NCBI RefSeq assembly: GCF_023507705.1
Contig: NZ_JALBGD010000002.1
Location: 186,001-250,000 of the forward strand
Source: Stappia sp. WLB 29
GTDB lineage: Bacteria > Pseudomonadota > Alphaproteobacteria > Rhizobiales > Stappiaceae
Direction: 5' to 3'
DNA: 64,000 nt
The notes under the pieces were generated by a model that made no database searches, was not told the DNA's origin, and saw nothing but the letters and a program-made list of their open reading frames with translations. Below are positions 38,122 through 46,064 of this stretch, piece by piece. Made by a program: the position numbers and the translations under genes. Each line of letters opens with the position of its first letter. Position 1 is the first letter of the stretch.

Positions 38122-39192
38122 ATGCTCAACGAACTGTTGAAGCTCGCTCGCAACCCGACTCGCGAGGCGCGCAGCAGGTTGCTGCAGCGCGTCGCCGATC
38201 TTTTTCTGGATCGCGTCGGAGAGCACAGCGACGAGGAGCTGCGGCTGTTCTGCGAGATCATCATGAAACTGCTCGACGGGGCGGAGCTGAAGGTGCGTGC
38301 GCACCTGTCCCAGCGCATGGCGCCGTGGAACCAGACGCCGCACCGGATCGCCTATCGGCTCGCCACCGACGAGATCGTCGTGGCAACGCCGATGCTGGAG
38401 CTGAGCCCGGCGCTGACGGAGGCCGATCTCGTCAAGATCGCCCGGCGCATGCCGGAGAGCCATCTCCTGGTCGTCGCCCGGCGCGAGGCCTTGCCGGGCC
38501 GGGTGTCGGATGCTCTGGTGGAGCGGGGCCCGACCAAGGTCTGGCGGGCGTTGGCGGAGAACCGGCGCAGCGGCTTGTCCGACTGGGCGCTGAGGACGCT
38601 GGCCAAGCGCTCGCTCTCCGATACGCGCCTGCGGTCCAGCATGGCGGCGCGCGGCGACCTGACGCCGCTGATCTGCGAGTGGCTGATTCCGCATGTGAAC
38701 GCCGCGACCCGCGTCCGGCTGGAGGCGATCCTCAGCGGCGCGGATCCGGGCGATCTGACGACGCCCGAGGCGGACAGCGAAGAGCTGCGGACGAGATACA
38801 ACCTGTTCATGGAGTCCTGCGATGTGGACGAGGCCTGGCGTCTGGTTCAGGAGGGCAAGTACGGCTTCGGCTCGATCCTCTTGGTGCTGCTGGCCGAGGG
38901 GCGCACGGGCGATGCGTTCGAGCTGCTGGCGCGCAAGACCGGCGAGAGCGTGGCCGCCGTCCAGCGGGCCGTGTACCAGTCCGGCATCGACGAGCTGATC
39001 GGCCTGTGCCGGGTCTCCGGCACCTCCGACCAGGTGTTCCTGGCGCTGGCGCATCTGCGGTGCAAGCATCTGGGCATTCCGGAGACCCAGGCGATGCGCT
39101 GGCTCGATGCCTATCGCCGCACCCGCGCGACAACGACCGGCGGGCCGAGCCAGCCGCGCAGCCACCGTCCGAACGGCGCGCCGCTGTCCTGA
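38122..39192 (+). CDS. DUF2336 protein
   Basis: A 356-residue cytoplasmic protein of the DUF2336 family, found mainly in alphaproteobacteria and composed of HEAT-like helical repeats. It begins MLNELLKLARNPTREARSRLLQRVADLFLDR and continues with repeated paired helices, as in RPTHRIAYRLA... and ESHLLVVARREALPGRVSDAL segments. No catalytic motif is visible. Some family members bind receiver domains, but there is no evidence here. A Cys/Glu-rich C-terminus ends with a conserved stretch (SDQVFLALAHLRC). It is divergent from hypH and convergent with the PqiA-like gene. Confidence 0.85.
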   Translation: MLNELLKLARNPTREARSRLLQRVADLFLDRVGEHSDEELRLFCEIIMKLLDGAELKVRAHLSQRMAPWNQTPHRIAYRLATDEIVVATPMLELSPALTEADLVKIARRMPESHLLVVARREALPGRVSDALVERGPTKVWRALAENRRSGLSDWALRTLAKRSLSDTRLRSSMAARGDLTPLICEWLIPHVNAATRVRLEAILSGADPGDLTTPEADSEELRTRYNLFMESCDVDEAWRLVQEGKYGFGSILLVLLAEGRTGDAFELLARKTGESVAAVQRAVYQSGIDELIGLCRVSGTSDQVFLALAHLRCKHLGIPETQAMRWLDAYRRTRATTTGGPSQPRSHRPNGAPLS

Positions 39193-39202
39193 GCGCGTCC
39201 GT

Positions 39203-39640
39203 TCAGCGGCTGCGCGAGACGATGGCGGCCGCGAGCGCGGTCATCACCGTGGCCGAGGCGTAGAACCACAGGCCCGGCAGGCTGGTCGCCGCGGCAAGTC
39301 CGCTGGTCTTGGCGGCGAAGACGACCAGCGCCACCAGCATCACGTCCATCATCGACCACTTGCCGAGCGCATGCATCAACGCATGGCCGATCCCCGAGCG
39401 GCCGGCAATAGCCGCCACATGCAGGGCGAGGATCTTTGCGGCCGGAAAGGCGATTGAGAACAGCCCGACCACTACGGCCAGCAGCGTTTCCTGCTCCCGC
39501 CACAGCCCGGCGACGAGCGCGAGCAGCGCCGGACGGTCGGTGAGAAAATAGAGCCGCTCCAGCTCCAGCAGCGGCAGCGTCAGGCCGAGAATGAAGCAGG
39601 TCGTGGCCGCCGGCAGCAGCAGGGCGAGAAGCACGCGCAT
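39203..39640 (-). CDS. Paraquat-inducible protein A-like membrane protein
   Basis: A 145-residue inner-membrane protein with four helices, matching a single PqiA-domain unit (FILGLTLPLLELERLYFLTDRPALLAL, FSIAFPAAKILAL, ALGKWSMMDVMLVALVVFAAK). Full-length PqiA has two such units; this is a half-size version, common in alphaproteobacteria. PqiA proteins work with MCE-domain proteins in lipid transport, but no MCE gene is nearby. Its start lies 3 bases after the GNAT gene stop, so the two are probably co-transcribed. Confidence 0.82.
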   Translation of the reverse strand: MRVLLALLLPAATTCFILGLTLPLLELERLYFLTDRPALLALVAGLWREQETLLAVVVGLFSIAFPAAKILALHVAAIAGRSGIGHALMHALGKWSMMDVMLVALVVFAAKTSGLAAATSLPGLWFYASATVMTALAAAIVSRSR

Positions 39641-39643
39641 GGT

Positions 39644-40117
39644 TCAGCCGTCCTGCAGGGCCGCATCCGCGGCGGCCTCGGCCGCCTCATGCACCAGGTG
39701 CAGCAGCGGATAGGGGCGCCCCTGGTCGTCGCGCTCGGAGCGGCCGGCGACGGTGAACCCGAGGCGCGCATAGAAGGCGGCGGCACCCCTGTTCTGCTCG
39801 TTCACGTCGGTGACGAGGCGCGGAAACCGTTCCAGCGCGTGGGCGACGAGCGCGCGTCCCGCACCCCGGCCGTGGGCGGCGGGATCGATGAACAGCGCAT
39901 CGAGATGCCCTGCGCTCAGCACCATGAAGCCGGCCACCGTGCCGTCCGCGTCGACGGCGAGGGTCAGCGGCACCTCGGGCAGGAAGCCGCGCACCATTTC
40001 CTCGATCTCGGCGAAGTCCTCGGGCGTGAGGAAATCGTGAGTGGCCGCGACGGCGCGGCGCCAGATCGCGATGGCCGTTGCGCTTTCGCCTGCGCCTGCG
40101 TATCGTATCGTCCACAT
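39644..40117 (-). CDS. GNAT-family N-acetyltransferase
   Basis: A 157-residue acetyl-CoA-dependent acetyltransferase. The acetyl-CoA-binding segment is LFIDPAAHGRGAGRALVAHAL (RGAGRA pyrophosphate loop), preceded by beta strands DGTVAGFMVLS and followed by DVNEQNRGAAAFYARLGFTVAGRSERDDQGRPYPLLHLV, the typical N-acetyltransferase ending. The C-terminal GRPYPLLHLVH resembles YjaB/putative small-molecule acetyltransferases. Substrate unknown. It is followed by the PqiA-like gene. Confidence 0.88.
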   Translation of the reverse strand: MWTIRYAGAGESATAIAIWRRAVAATHDFLTPEDFAEIEEMVRGFLPEVPLTLAVDADGTVAGFMVLSAGHLDALFIDPAAHGRGAGRALVAHALERFPRLVTDVNEQNRGAAAFYARLGFTVAGRSERDDQGRPYPLLHLVHEAAEAAADAALQDG

Positions 40118-40156
40118 GCCGCTGCTATCCCACGCAAGGCGGGGAAGCGCAAATGC

Positions 40157-40179
40157 AAAAGGGCCCGCGCTGCGGGCCC
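40157..40179 (-). terminator. Terminator of fliI-fliJ
   Basis: On the minus strand, GGGCCCGC / GCGGGCCC with a 3-base loop is followed by TTTT, 58 bases after the fliJ stop. Confidence 0.88.
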
Positions 40180-40237
40180 CTTGAAGGCAGGTTCGGGAAG
40201 CCGGTTCGCAGGCTTGCCCTGCGCGCTCCGTCCGGCA

Positions 40238-40648
40238 TCAGATCCGGGTCTTGCGGCGCGCAGCGACCTCGTCGAGGGCATCCTGCTCGGCCGCATCGCG
40301 CTCCTGGCGTTCGCGAATCTGGTCGCGCTCTTCCAGCAGCTCGAATTTTTTCAGCTCTTCCAGCGCCTCGCGCAGGTCCTCGCGCGCGGCTTCCAGCTGG
40401 CCGTTCAGTTCCTCGGCGGAGTTCAGCAGGTTGTCGCGGCGCTGGGCCGCGGCCTTGGCGAAGGTCGGATAGGCGAAGTGTCCGACATCGGTGATGCCGA
40501 CTCGCTGCTGCTCTGCGAGGATCTGGTCGTCCAGCTCGCGGGCCATGCGCTTGAACTCGTCGACCATCGACTCGATCTGCGCCAGCTGGCGACGGCGCTC
40601 GTCGACCTGAAACTGCTTCAGGCGAATGAGACTCTCACGCGACTTCAT
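40238..40648 (-). CDS. fliJ: Flagellar export chaperone FliJ
   Basis: A 136-residue, almost entirely helical coiled-coil protein starting MKSRESLIRLKQFQVDERRRQLAQIE, typical of alphaproteobacterial FliJ. FliJ forms the stalk of the FliI ATPase in the flagellar export gate. The central break FAYPTFAKAAAQRRDNLLNSAEELN and basic C-terminus are conserved. It follows fliI by 29 bases on the same strand and ends at a terminator. Confidence 0.88.
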   Translation of the reverse strand: MKSRESLIRLKQFQVDERRRQLAQIESMVDEFKRMARELDDQILAEQQRVGITDVGHFAYPTFAKAAAQRRDNLLNSAEELNGQLEAAREDLREALEELKKFELLEERDQIRERQERDAAEQDALDEVAARRKTRI

Positions 40649-40677
40649 TACTCGTTACTCCCGTTGCGCACACCAAC

Positions 40678-42003
40678 TTAAGCGAGAGTCATTTCCAAAA
40701 GGTTGGCAAGTTCATTATAGCCTGCGCCGATCGTGCTTGCATCGCCCTTCGACTGGCCGAGGAAGGTTTCCAGCCGGTCGTGGCGGGCGATGGCCTCGTC
40801 CACCACCGGGTCCGATCCGCGGCGATAGGCGCCGAGGCGGATCAGCTCCTCCATGTCCGAATAGGTCGCCATCAGCGCCCGCGCCTTGCGCAGGACCGGC
40901 TGCATCTCGTCCGGCACGCAGCGCGGCATGGTGCGCGAGACCGATTTCAGCACGTTGATCGCCGGATAGCGTCCGCGCTCGGCGATGGCCCGTTCCATGA
41001 CGATATGGCCGTCGAGAATGCCGCGCACCGCATCGGCGACCGGCTCGTTGTGGTTGTCGCCCTCCACCAGCACGGTGAACAGGCCGGTGATCGAGCCGGA
41101 TCCCGGACGGCCCGGCCCGGCGCGCTCCAGCAGCTTGGGCAGTTCGGTGAAGACGGTCGGCGTGTAGCCCTTGGAGGTCGGCGGCTCGCCGATGGACAGG
41201 CCGATCTCGCGCTGGGCCATGGCGAAGCGGGTGACCGAGTCCATCATGCACATGACGTTGCGCCCGGCATCGCGGAAATGCTCCGCCACCGTCATGGTGA
41301 GATAGGCGGCCTGGCGCCGCATCAGCACGCTTTCGTCGGAGGTGGCGACGACGACGACCGAGCGGGCAAGGCCCTCCGGCCCGAGGTCGTCCTCGATGAA
41401 TTCCTGCACCTCGCGGCCACGTTCGCCGATCAGGCCGATTACCGCCACATCGGCGGCCATGTTGCGGGCGATCATCGACATCAGCACCGACTTGCCAACG
41501 CCCGAGCCGGCGAAGATGCCCATGCGCTGGCCCTCGCAGCAGGTGACGAAGGTGTTGAGCGCGCGCACGCCGAGGTCGAGCGGCGGGCCGACGCGGCCGC
41601 GCTCGCCGGCCGCCGGCGGGTTGGTCCGCAGCCGCCGCGGTTCGCCGCCGGCAGGCAGGGGGCCGAGACCGTCGATCGGTTCGCCCATGGCGTTGACCAC
41701 GCGCCCGAGCCAGGCGTCGCAAGGGTGGGCCAGGCTCTCGCGTGCCATCAGCACGGCGCGGCAGCCGAGCCGCACGCCCTCCAGCCCGGCGAAGGGCATG
41801 CACAGCGCGCGCTCGTCGCGGAAGCCGACCACCTCGGCCGGCACGGCGGGGCCGTTTTCCCCGCTCTCCACGGCCAGCACGGCGCCGACGCTCATCTCGT
41901 GCACGGGGCCGGCAACCTCGACCAGGAGGCCCTGCACGGCGACCACCCGGCCGTAGATCTGTGCGGGCATCAGGGCTTCGAGTTCGGCAAAGAGCGGGTC
42001 CAT
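40678..42003 (-). CDS. fliI: Flagellar export ATPase FliI
   Basis: A 441-residue ATPase homologous to F1 beta subunits that energises export of flagellar rod, hook and filament proteins. Walker A GSGVGKS is at 166-172, Walker B in [26 protein letters not shown], and the conserved [18 protein letters not shown] and [23 protein letters not shown] segments follow. Alternative long starts are rejected because [20 protein letters not shown] is the family start, with a GAGGATCAG ribosome site just before 42003. It is divergent from ctrA across a 383-base regulatory region. Pairing of fliI-fliJ with ctrA is common in this order, and CtrA usually controls flagellar genes. Confidence 0.96.
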   Translation of the reverse strand: MDPLFAELEALMPAQIYGRVVAVQGLLVEVAGPVHEMSVGAVLAVESGENGPAVPAEVVGFRDERALCMPFAGLEGVRLGCRAVLMARESLAHPCDAWLGRVVNAMGEPIDGLGPLPAGGEPRRLRTNPPAAGERGRVGPPLDLGVRALNTFVTCCEGQRMGIFAGSGVGKSVLMSMIARNMAADVAVIGLIGERGREVQEFIEDDLGPEGLARSVVVVATSDESVLMRRQAAYLTMTVAEHFRDAGRNVMCMMDSVTRFAMAQREIGLSIGEPPTSKGYTPTVFTELPKLLERAGPGRPGSGSITGLFTVLVEGDNHNEPVADAVRGILDGHIVMERAIAERGRYPAINVLKSVSRTMPRCVPDEMQPVLRKARALMATYSDMEELIRLGAYRRGSDPVVDEAIARHDRLETFLGQSKGDASTIGAGYNELANLLEMTLA

Positions 42004-42192
42004 CTGATCCTCAAGGCTCGGTAAAGAAGGTCCCAGAAAGCGAGGGTACGGTAACCTATCGTTTACAAGTTTGGTTAATCTTAATGTCGAGGGTTCTGGA
42101 TGGCGAGCCATCCTGGGTCCCGCGTCCGGCGTAGAGGTTGAGTCACCTGAGTCGTTTACAGCGGCTTGTTAATGTGACGCTTGAAGATTTTA

Positions 42193-42207
42193 TGGAAAGG
42201 ATTTCCA
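42193..42207. promoter_or_regulatory. Inverted repeat TGGAAA-GGA-TTTCCA (copy 1)
   Basis: A perfect 6+3+6 inverted repeat in the ctrA upstream region, 180 bases before the ctrA start. It has the same architecture as copy 2, centred 32 bases away. The binding protein is unknown. Confidence 0.6.
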
Positions 42208-42224
42208 TCGAATTTTCAAGCATT

Positions 42225-42239
42225 TGGAAAAGTTTTCCA
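42225..42239. promoter_or_regulatory. Inverted repeat TGGAAA-AGT-TTTCCA (copy 2)
   Basis: A second 6+3+6 repeat whose symmetry extends to TTTGGAAAA-G-TTTTCCAAA (42223-42241). It lies about 148 bases before the ctrA start. Same core and spacing as copy 1. Confidence 0.65.
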
Positions 42240-42386
42240 AACTCGCCTCATCGGCGCTTGCAGGTGTGAATCAGAATTTGTTAACCATTGTCTCACACAG
42301 TGAGTCGAGGTTAACCGCAGTCCTTAGCACCGGGAGCGTACTGGCCGGCGCGGCTTGCCCAGGATAGGCAGACATAGGGGATTGGC

Positions 42387-43076
42387 ATGCGTGTCCTGTT
42401 GATCGAGGATGACAGCGCAACGGCGCAAAGCATCGAGCTGATGCTCAAGTCCGAGAATTTCAACGTCTACACGACGGATCTTGGCGAGGAAGGCATCGAC
42501 CTCGGCAAGCTATACGATTACGACATCATCATGCTGGATCTCAATTTGCCCGACATGTCGGGTTACGAGGTCCTGCGGACGCTGCGCGTGTCCAAGGTGA
42601 AGACCCCGATCCTGATCCTGTCCGGCCTCGCCGGCATTGAGGACAAGGTTCGCGGGCTCGGCTTCGGCGCCGACGACTACATGACCAAGCCGTTCCACAA
42701 GGACGAGCTCGTGGCCCGCATCCATGCGATCGTGCGCCGCTCGAAGGGTCATGCCCAGTCGGTCATCACCACGGGCGACCTGGTGGTCAATCTCGACACC
42801 AAGACGGTCGAGGTCTCCGGCCAGCGCGTGCATCTGACCGGCAAGGAATACCAGATGCTGGAGCTGCTTTCCCTGCGCAAGGGAACGACGCTCACCAAGG
42901 AGATGTTCCTGAACCATCTCTATGGCGGCATGGACGAGCCGGAACTGAAGATCATCGACGTGTTCATCTGCAAGCTGCGCAAGAAGTTGGCGGCCGCAAC
43001 GTCGGGCAAGAACTACATCGAGACCGTCTGGGGTCGCGGCTACGTGCTGCGCGAGCCGGAAGAGAAGGCGGCCTGA
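42387..43076 (+). CDS. ctrA: Cell-cycle response regulator CtrA
   Basis: A 229-residue OmpR-type response regulator, the master cell-cycle and flagellar regulator of alphaproteobacteria. The receiver domain has acidic residues Glu 7, Asp 8, Asp 9, phospho-acceptor Asp 51 ([16 protein letters not shown]) and Lys in [10 protein letters not shown]; the winged-helix DNA-binding domain ends with the highly conserved [17 protein letters not shown] and [16 protein letters not shown]. The C-terminal EEKAA tail ends in two alanines, the ClpXP degradation signal of CtrA. Its phosphotransferase ChpT is at 24.5-25.2 kb. The upstream region is described separately; a terminator follows. Confidence 0.98.
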   Translation: MRVLLIEDDSATAQSIELMLKSENFNVYTTDLGEEGIDLGKLYDYDIIMLDLNLPDMSGYEVLRTLRVSKVKTPILILSGLAGIEDKVRGLGFGADDYMTKPFHKDELVARIHAIVRRSKGHAQSVITTGDLVVNLDTKTVEVSGQRVHLTGKEYQMLELLSLRKGTTLTKEMFLNHLYGGMDEPELKIIDVFICKLRKKLAAATSGKNYIETVWGRGYVLREPEEKAA

Positions 43077-43116
43077 GCCGGCCTTCCCTGCGACCGAGGT
43101 CTTGAGATCTGATCGA

Positions 43117-43151
43117 AGGCCCCGCCATCCGGCGGGGTCTTCGTCGTTTCG
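43117..43151 (+). terminator. Terminator of ctrA
   Basis: An 11-bp stem AAGGCCCCGCC / GGCGGGGTCTT with one G-T pair and loop ATC C is followed by CGTCGTTT. The T-tract is imperfect. Confidence 0.7.
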
Positions 43152-43160
43152 AGAGGGACC

Positions 43161-43937
43161 ATGCGGGACGAGGTCGACATTCCGGAACAGGCGCAGGCGG
43201 TTCTCGCGATCCTGCAGACCGAGGCCGACATGCCGCTTGCCGGGCTCTACCTGCACGGTTCGGCCGTTGCCGGCGGCTTGCGCCCGCATAGCGACCTCGA
43301 TCTTCTGGCTGTCGTCGACCGCCCGCCGGAGGCGCCTGCGCGCCGCCGGCTGCTCGAGGCGCTGCTGGGGATCTCGGCGCCGTATCCGGCACCTGTCGGC
43401 GGGCCGCGCTGCCTCGAGCTGATGGTGTTCGACCGCTCAGCCCTTGCCCGCCTCTCCGCCGCAATGGAAAGCACTTTCGTCTACGGCGAATGGCTGCGCG
43501 AGGCCTTCGAGGCGGGCGATGTGCCGCAGCCGCTTGCCGATCCCGAGCATACCCTGGTTCTGGCGCAGGCGCACCGGCAGGCCGTGCCGATTGCCGGGCC
43601 CACTGCCACCGACCTGCTGCCGGAGATCGGCATCGCGCAGGTCCGCGAGGCGATGCGGCGGCTCCTGCCGGGACTGGTCGAGGGGCTCGACGGCGACGCG
43701 CGCAACGTCGTGCTAACGCTGGCGCGCATGTGGTGGACCGCCGGCACCGGCGCCTTCCTGTCCAAGGACGAGGCGGCCGAAAAGGCCGCCGCGGCCTTCG
43801 GCGGGAGTACGGGCGAGGTGCTGCGCGCCGCGCGCCACGCCTATCTCGGCCTTGCCGGCGATGCCGAGCTCGGCCCGCCCGCGCTCCTGCGCGAGGTCGC
43901 CGGGCATCTTTCCCGCGAGATCGAGACCCGGCTTTAG
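43161..43937 (+). CDS. ANT(3'')-like (AadA-type) nucleotidyltransferase
   Basis: A 258-residue protein matching aminoglycoside 3''-adenylyltransferases: nucleotidyltransferase motif LYLHGSAVAGGLRPHSDLDLL with the paired catalytic Asp residues, and the C-terminal helical domain with NVVLTLARMWWTAGTGAFLSKDEAAE, a signature of ANT(3'')(9) enzymes. Characterised relatives adenylylate streptomycin or spectinomycin. Here it is chromosomal, GC-rich and flanked by ordinary genes, with no integron attC site or integrase, so it looks like a resident housekeeping relative; activity is not established. GAGAGGGACC precedes the ATG. Confidence 0.85.
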   Translation: MRDEVDIPEQAQAVLAILQTEADMPLAGLYLHGSAVAGGLRPHSDLDLLAVVDRPPEAPARRRLLEALLGISAPYPAPVGGPRCLELMVFDRSALARLSAAMESTFVYGEWLREAFEAGDVPQPLADPEHTLVLAQAHRQAVPIAGPTATDLLPEIGIAQVREAMRRLLPGLVEGLDGDARNVVLTLARMWWTAGTGAFLSKDEAAEKAAAAFGGSTGEVLRAARHAYLGLAGDAELGPPALLREVAGHLSREIETRL

Positions 43938-43948
43938 CGCTGCCGCCC

Positions 43949-45112
43949 TCACATCCCCCAGGCAGCGCGGAAGCGCTCGCGGATCCCGGCAAGGCGGGCG
44001 CGCGGCTCGTTGGCGAAGACGAGGCGCAGGTAGCGTCCGGCCTGGCCCGGCGCGCCCCAGCCGGTCATCGCGGTCGCTGCGATCCGCCCCTTTTTCAGCA
44101 GCAGCGCCGAGGCCCGCTCCGGCGGCAGGTCGAGCGCGGCCGTGTCGATCAGCAGCGACCAGCCGCCGTCGGGCCTGACGCAGGGCAGGTCGGAAAGCTC
44201 GGCAAGGATCAGGTCGCGCCGCGCGCGCCAGCGGGCGGACGCCTGCGCCACCCCGTCGTCGCTGGTGGTCAGGGCGGCGGCCGCACCCGGCATGCCGATG
44301 CCGACCTGGCAGACCACGTTGGACAGGCTGACGAGGCCGACATCGTTCATTAGAGCGCGCGGGCCGACGATCCAGCCGACACGCCAGCCGATCATCCGGT
44401 ATTCCTTGGAGACGCTGCCGACGGTGACGGTGCGCTCGCGCATGTCGGCAAACTGCAGCGGATGCAGAACCGGCGCATCGGTATAAAGGATCCGCTCCAT
44501 CGCCGCATCGTGCAGCAGCCAGGCGCCCGTCTGCCGCACCAGATCGCAGATCGCCTGCCACTCCTCAAGGTCATGGACGATGCCCGAGGGCATCGACGGG
44601 CTCATGGTCAGCACCGCACGGGTCTTGTCCGAGCGAGCGGCGGCCAGCGCCTCCAGGTCCAGCCGCCAGCCGCCCTCCGCCACCTTCAAGGGCACCAGAC
44701 GCGGCACGCCGCCGGCCAGGCGGATGCGGTTGAGCAGGCCGGCATAGGCCGGATCGGTGATGATCACCTCGTCGCCCGGCTCCAGGATCGCCAGCAGCAC
44801 GTTGAGAATGCCGGAGAGGCCGCCGGCCGAGACGATGCATTCTCCTTCCGGATCATACGCGACGCCCATGTCGGCCTCGATCCGGGCGACGGCCGCCTCG
44901 CGCAAGGCATGGATGCCGAGGAACGGCAGGTAGCTGTTGGCCGCGTCCGCCTCGACCGCGGCGCGGGTCGCCTCCAGCGCGGCGCGCGGCGGGGCGATGT
45001 CCGTGTCGAGGTTTTCCAGCCGCAGCATGTCCGGATCACCGAGCGCGTCGGCGGCATCGCCCATCTTGTCGACATTGATGCCGGGGATGTGGCGCAGACG
45101 GGAAACTGTCAT
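43949..45112 (-). CDS. Class I/II PLP-dependent aminotransferase
   Basis: A 387-residue fold-type I aminotransferase. It shows the N-terminal segment with the NSYLPFLGIHALREA stretch, the PLP Lys in VTVGSVSKEYRMIGWRVGWIVGP, and the C-terminal YLRLVFANEPRARLAGIRERF with the substrate-carboxylate Arg. The substrate is not evident. It is transcribed divergently from a GntR-family regulator, and the palindrome ATTGGATCCAAT lies 13 bases before its start codon, so its expression is probably controlled by that regulator. Confidence 0.88.
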   Translation of the reverse strand: MTVSRLRHIPGINVDKMGDAADALGDPDMLRLENLDTDIAPPRAALEATRAAVEADAANSYLPFLGIHALREAAVARIEADMGVAYDPEGECIVSAGGLSGILNVLLAILEPGDEVIITDPAYAGLLNRIRLAGGVPRLVPLKVAEGGWRLDLEALAAARSDKTRAVLTMSPSMPSGIVHDLEEWQAICDLVRQTGAWLLHDAAMERILYTDAPVLHPLQFADMRERTVTVGSVSKEYRMIGWRVGWIVGPRALMNDVGLVSLSNVVCQVGIGMPGAAAALTTSDDGVAQASARWRARRDLILAELSDLPCVRPDGGWSLLIDTAALDLPPERASALLLKKGRIAATAMTGWGAPGQAGRYLRLVFANEPRARLAGIRERFRAAWGM

Positions 45113-45124
45113 ACGATTCTCTTT

Positions 45125-45136
45125 ATTGGATCCAAT
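45125..45136. promoter_or_regulatory. Putative GntR operator ATTGGATCCAAT
   Basis: A perfect 12-bp palindrome between the aminotransferase and its divergent GntR-family regulator, directly upstream of the aminotransferase start. Operators of FCD-type GntR proteins are often short palindromes of this kind; binding is inferred. Confidence 0.6.
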
Positions 45137-45262
45137 TTAAGATATTGAATGCAGAACCTGGCGGGCTATGTCAATTGTCGAGGGCGAAAGGGAATCGGGG
45201 CGGATCGCGGCAAGGCGCGCGGTCAGCCCTTGCTGCCAAAAGGACGGACAGGCAGGCGGATC

Positions 45263-45943
45263 ATGACGGCGAGCGGATCGGGCGACAGAGGGCAGGGGAT
45301 GCAGACGGCAGGCGCCAAGGGCCGCGACCAGACGCGGTCCGTCGCCGACCAGCTGCGCGAGCGGATCATTTCCGGGGAACTTGCCGCCGGCCAGCCGCTG
45401 CGCCAGGAGACGATTGCCGAGGCCTATGGCGTCAGCCGCATGCCGGTGCGCGAGGCGCTGCGCCTGTTGCAGGCGGAAGGCTTCGTCGAGATGGTCCGCA
45501 ATCGCGGCGCCAGCGTCGCCGCCATCGACGCGCGCGATCTTGCCGAGATCCACGAGATGCGGGTGCTGGCCGAGTGCTTTGCCCTGCGCCATGCGATCCC
45601 CGAGCTCACCGAAAGCCGGATCGATCGGGCGGAAAGCATCCAGGGCGAATTGGAAACCGCGCCCATCGAGGCGTTCGGCGCGCTCAACAAGCGCTTCCAC
45701 ATGACGCTGTACGAGGCCTGCGCCCGCCCGCGCCTGCTCGCGCATATCTCATTGCTGCACGATGCGGCGGACCGCTACCTGCGCATCGCCATTCGCCAGC
45801 TCGACTACGCGGTGCGCTCCGACCGCGAGCACCGCGAACTCCTCGCCGCCTGCCGCCGCCGAGATGCGGCGGCCGCGCAGGAGATCCTGCGCACCCATAT
45901 CGAGGAAGCCGGCAAGGCCCTGCTTGCGGCATTGCCGGGGTAG
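45263..45943 (+). CDS. GntR-family (FCD/FadR subfamily) transcriptional regulator
   Basis: A 226-residue DNA-binding regulator. The winged helix-turn-helix (about 20-85) contains GQPLRQETIAEAYGVSRMPVREALRLLQAEGFVEM, and the C-terminal all-helical FCD effector domain contains the His residues typical of metal-dependent ligand binding (HISLLHDAADRYLR, HRELLAACRRRD, ILRTHIEEAG). The start at 45263 has AGGCGG just upstream; the frame is open earlier. It is divergent from the PLP aminotransferase and probably senses that enzyme's substrate or product. Confidence 0.9.
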   Translation: MTASGSGDRGQGMQTAGAKGRDQTRSVADQLRERIISGELAAGQPLRQETIAEAYGVSRMPVREALRLLQAEGFVEMVRNRGASVAAIDARDLAEIHEMRVLAECFALRHAIPELTESRIDRAESIQGELETAPIEAFGALNKRFHMTLYEACARPRLLAHISLLHDAADRYLRIAIRQLDYAVRSDREHRELLAACRRRDAAAAQEILRTHIEEAGKALLAALPG

Positions 45944-46064
45944 GGGAATTTGGACATACACCGCGTTTGCGATTTCGCCGGTCGCCTGTCCCCTCTGCGT
46001 CCTGAACACATTTCCCCCGCGCCGGCTACCGGCACGGGGGCTCATTCTGGACGATGAGGCGATA

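Larger units (their letters stand above)
42004..42386. promoter_or_regulatory. fliI-ctrA divergent regulatory region
   Basis: This 383-base AT-rich region holds no gene. It contains four GANTC sites (42140, 42149, 42268, 42302) that the CcrM methylase would modify, a CtrA half-site TTAACCAT at 42281-42288 and a second TTAACC at 42311, TTAATCTTAA near fliI (42075-42084), and two TGGAAA-N3-TTTCCA inverted repeats. In Caulobacter and relatives, ctrA transcription is set by a GANTC site and by CtrA itself; the layout here agrees. Confidence 0.65.

Noticed and set aside
43161-43937. Integron cassette carrying the AadA-like gene
   Set aside because: No attC-like inverted repeat or integrase is visible, and the gene matches its surroundings in GC content.
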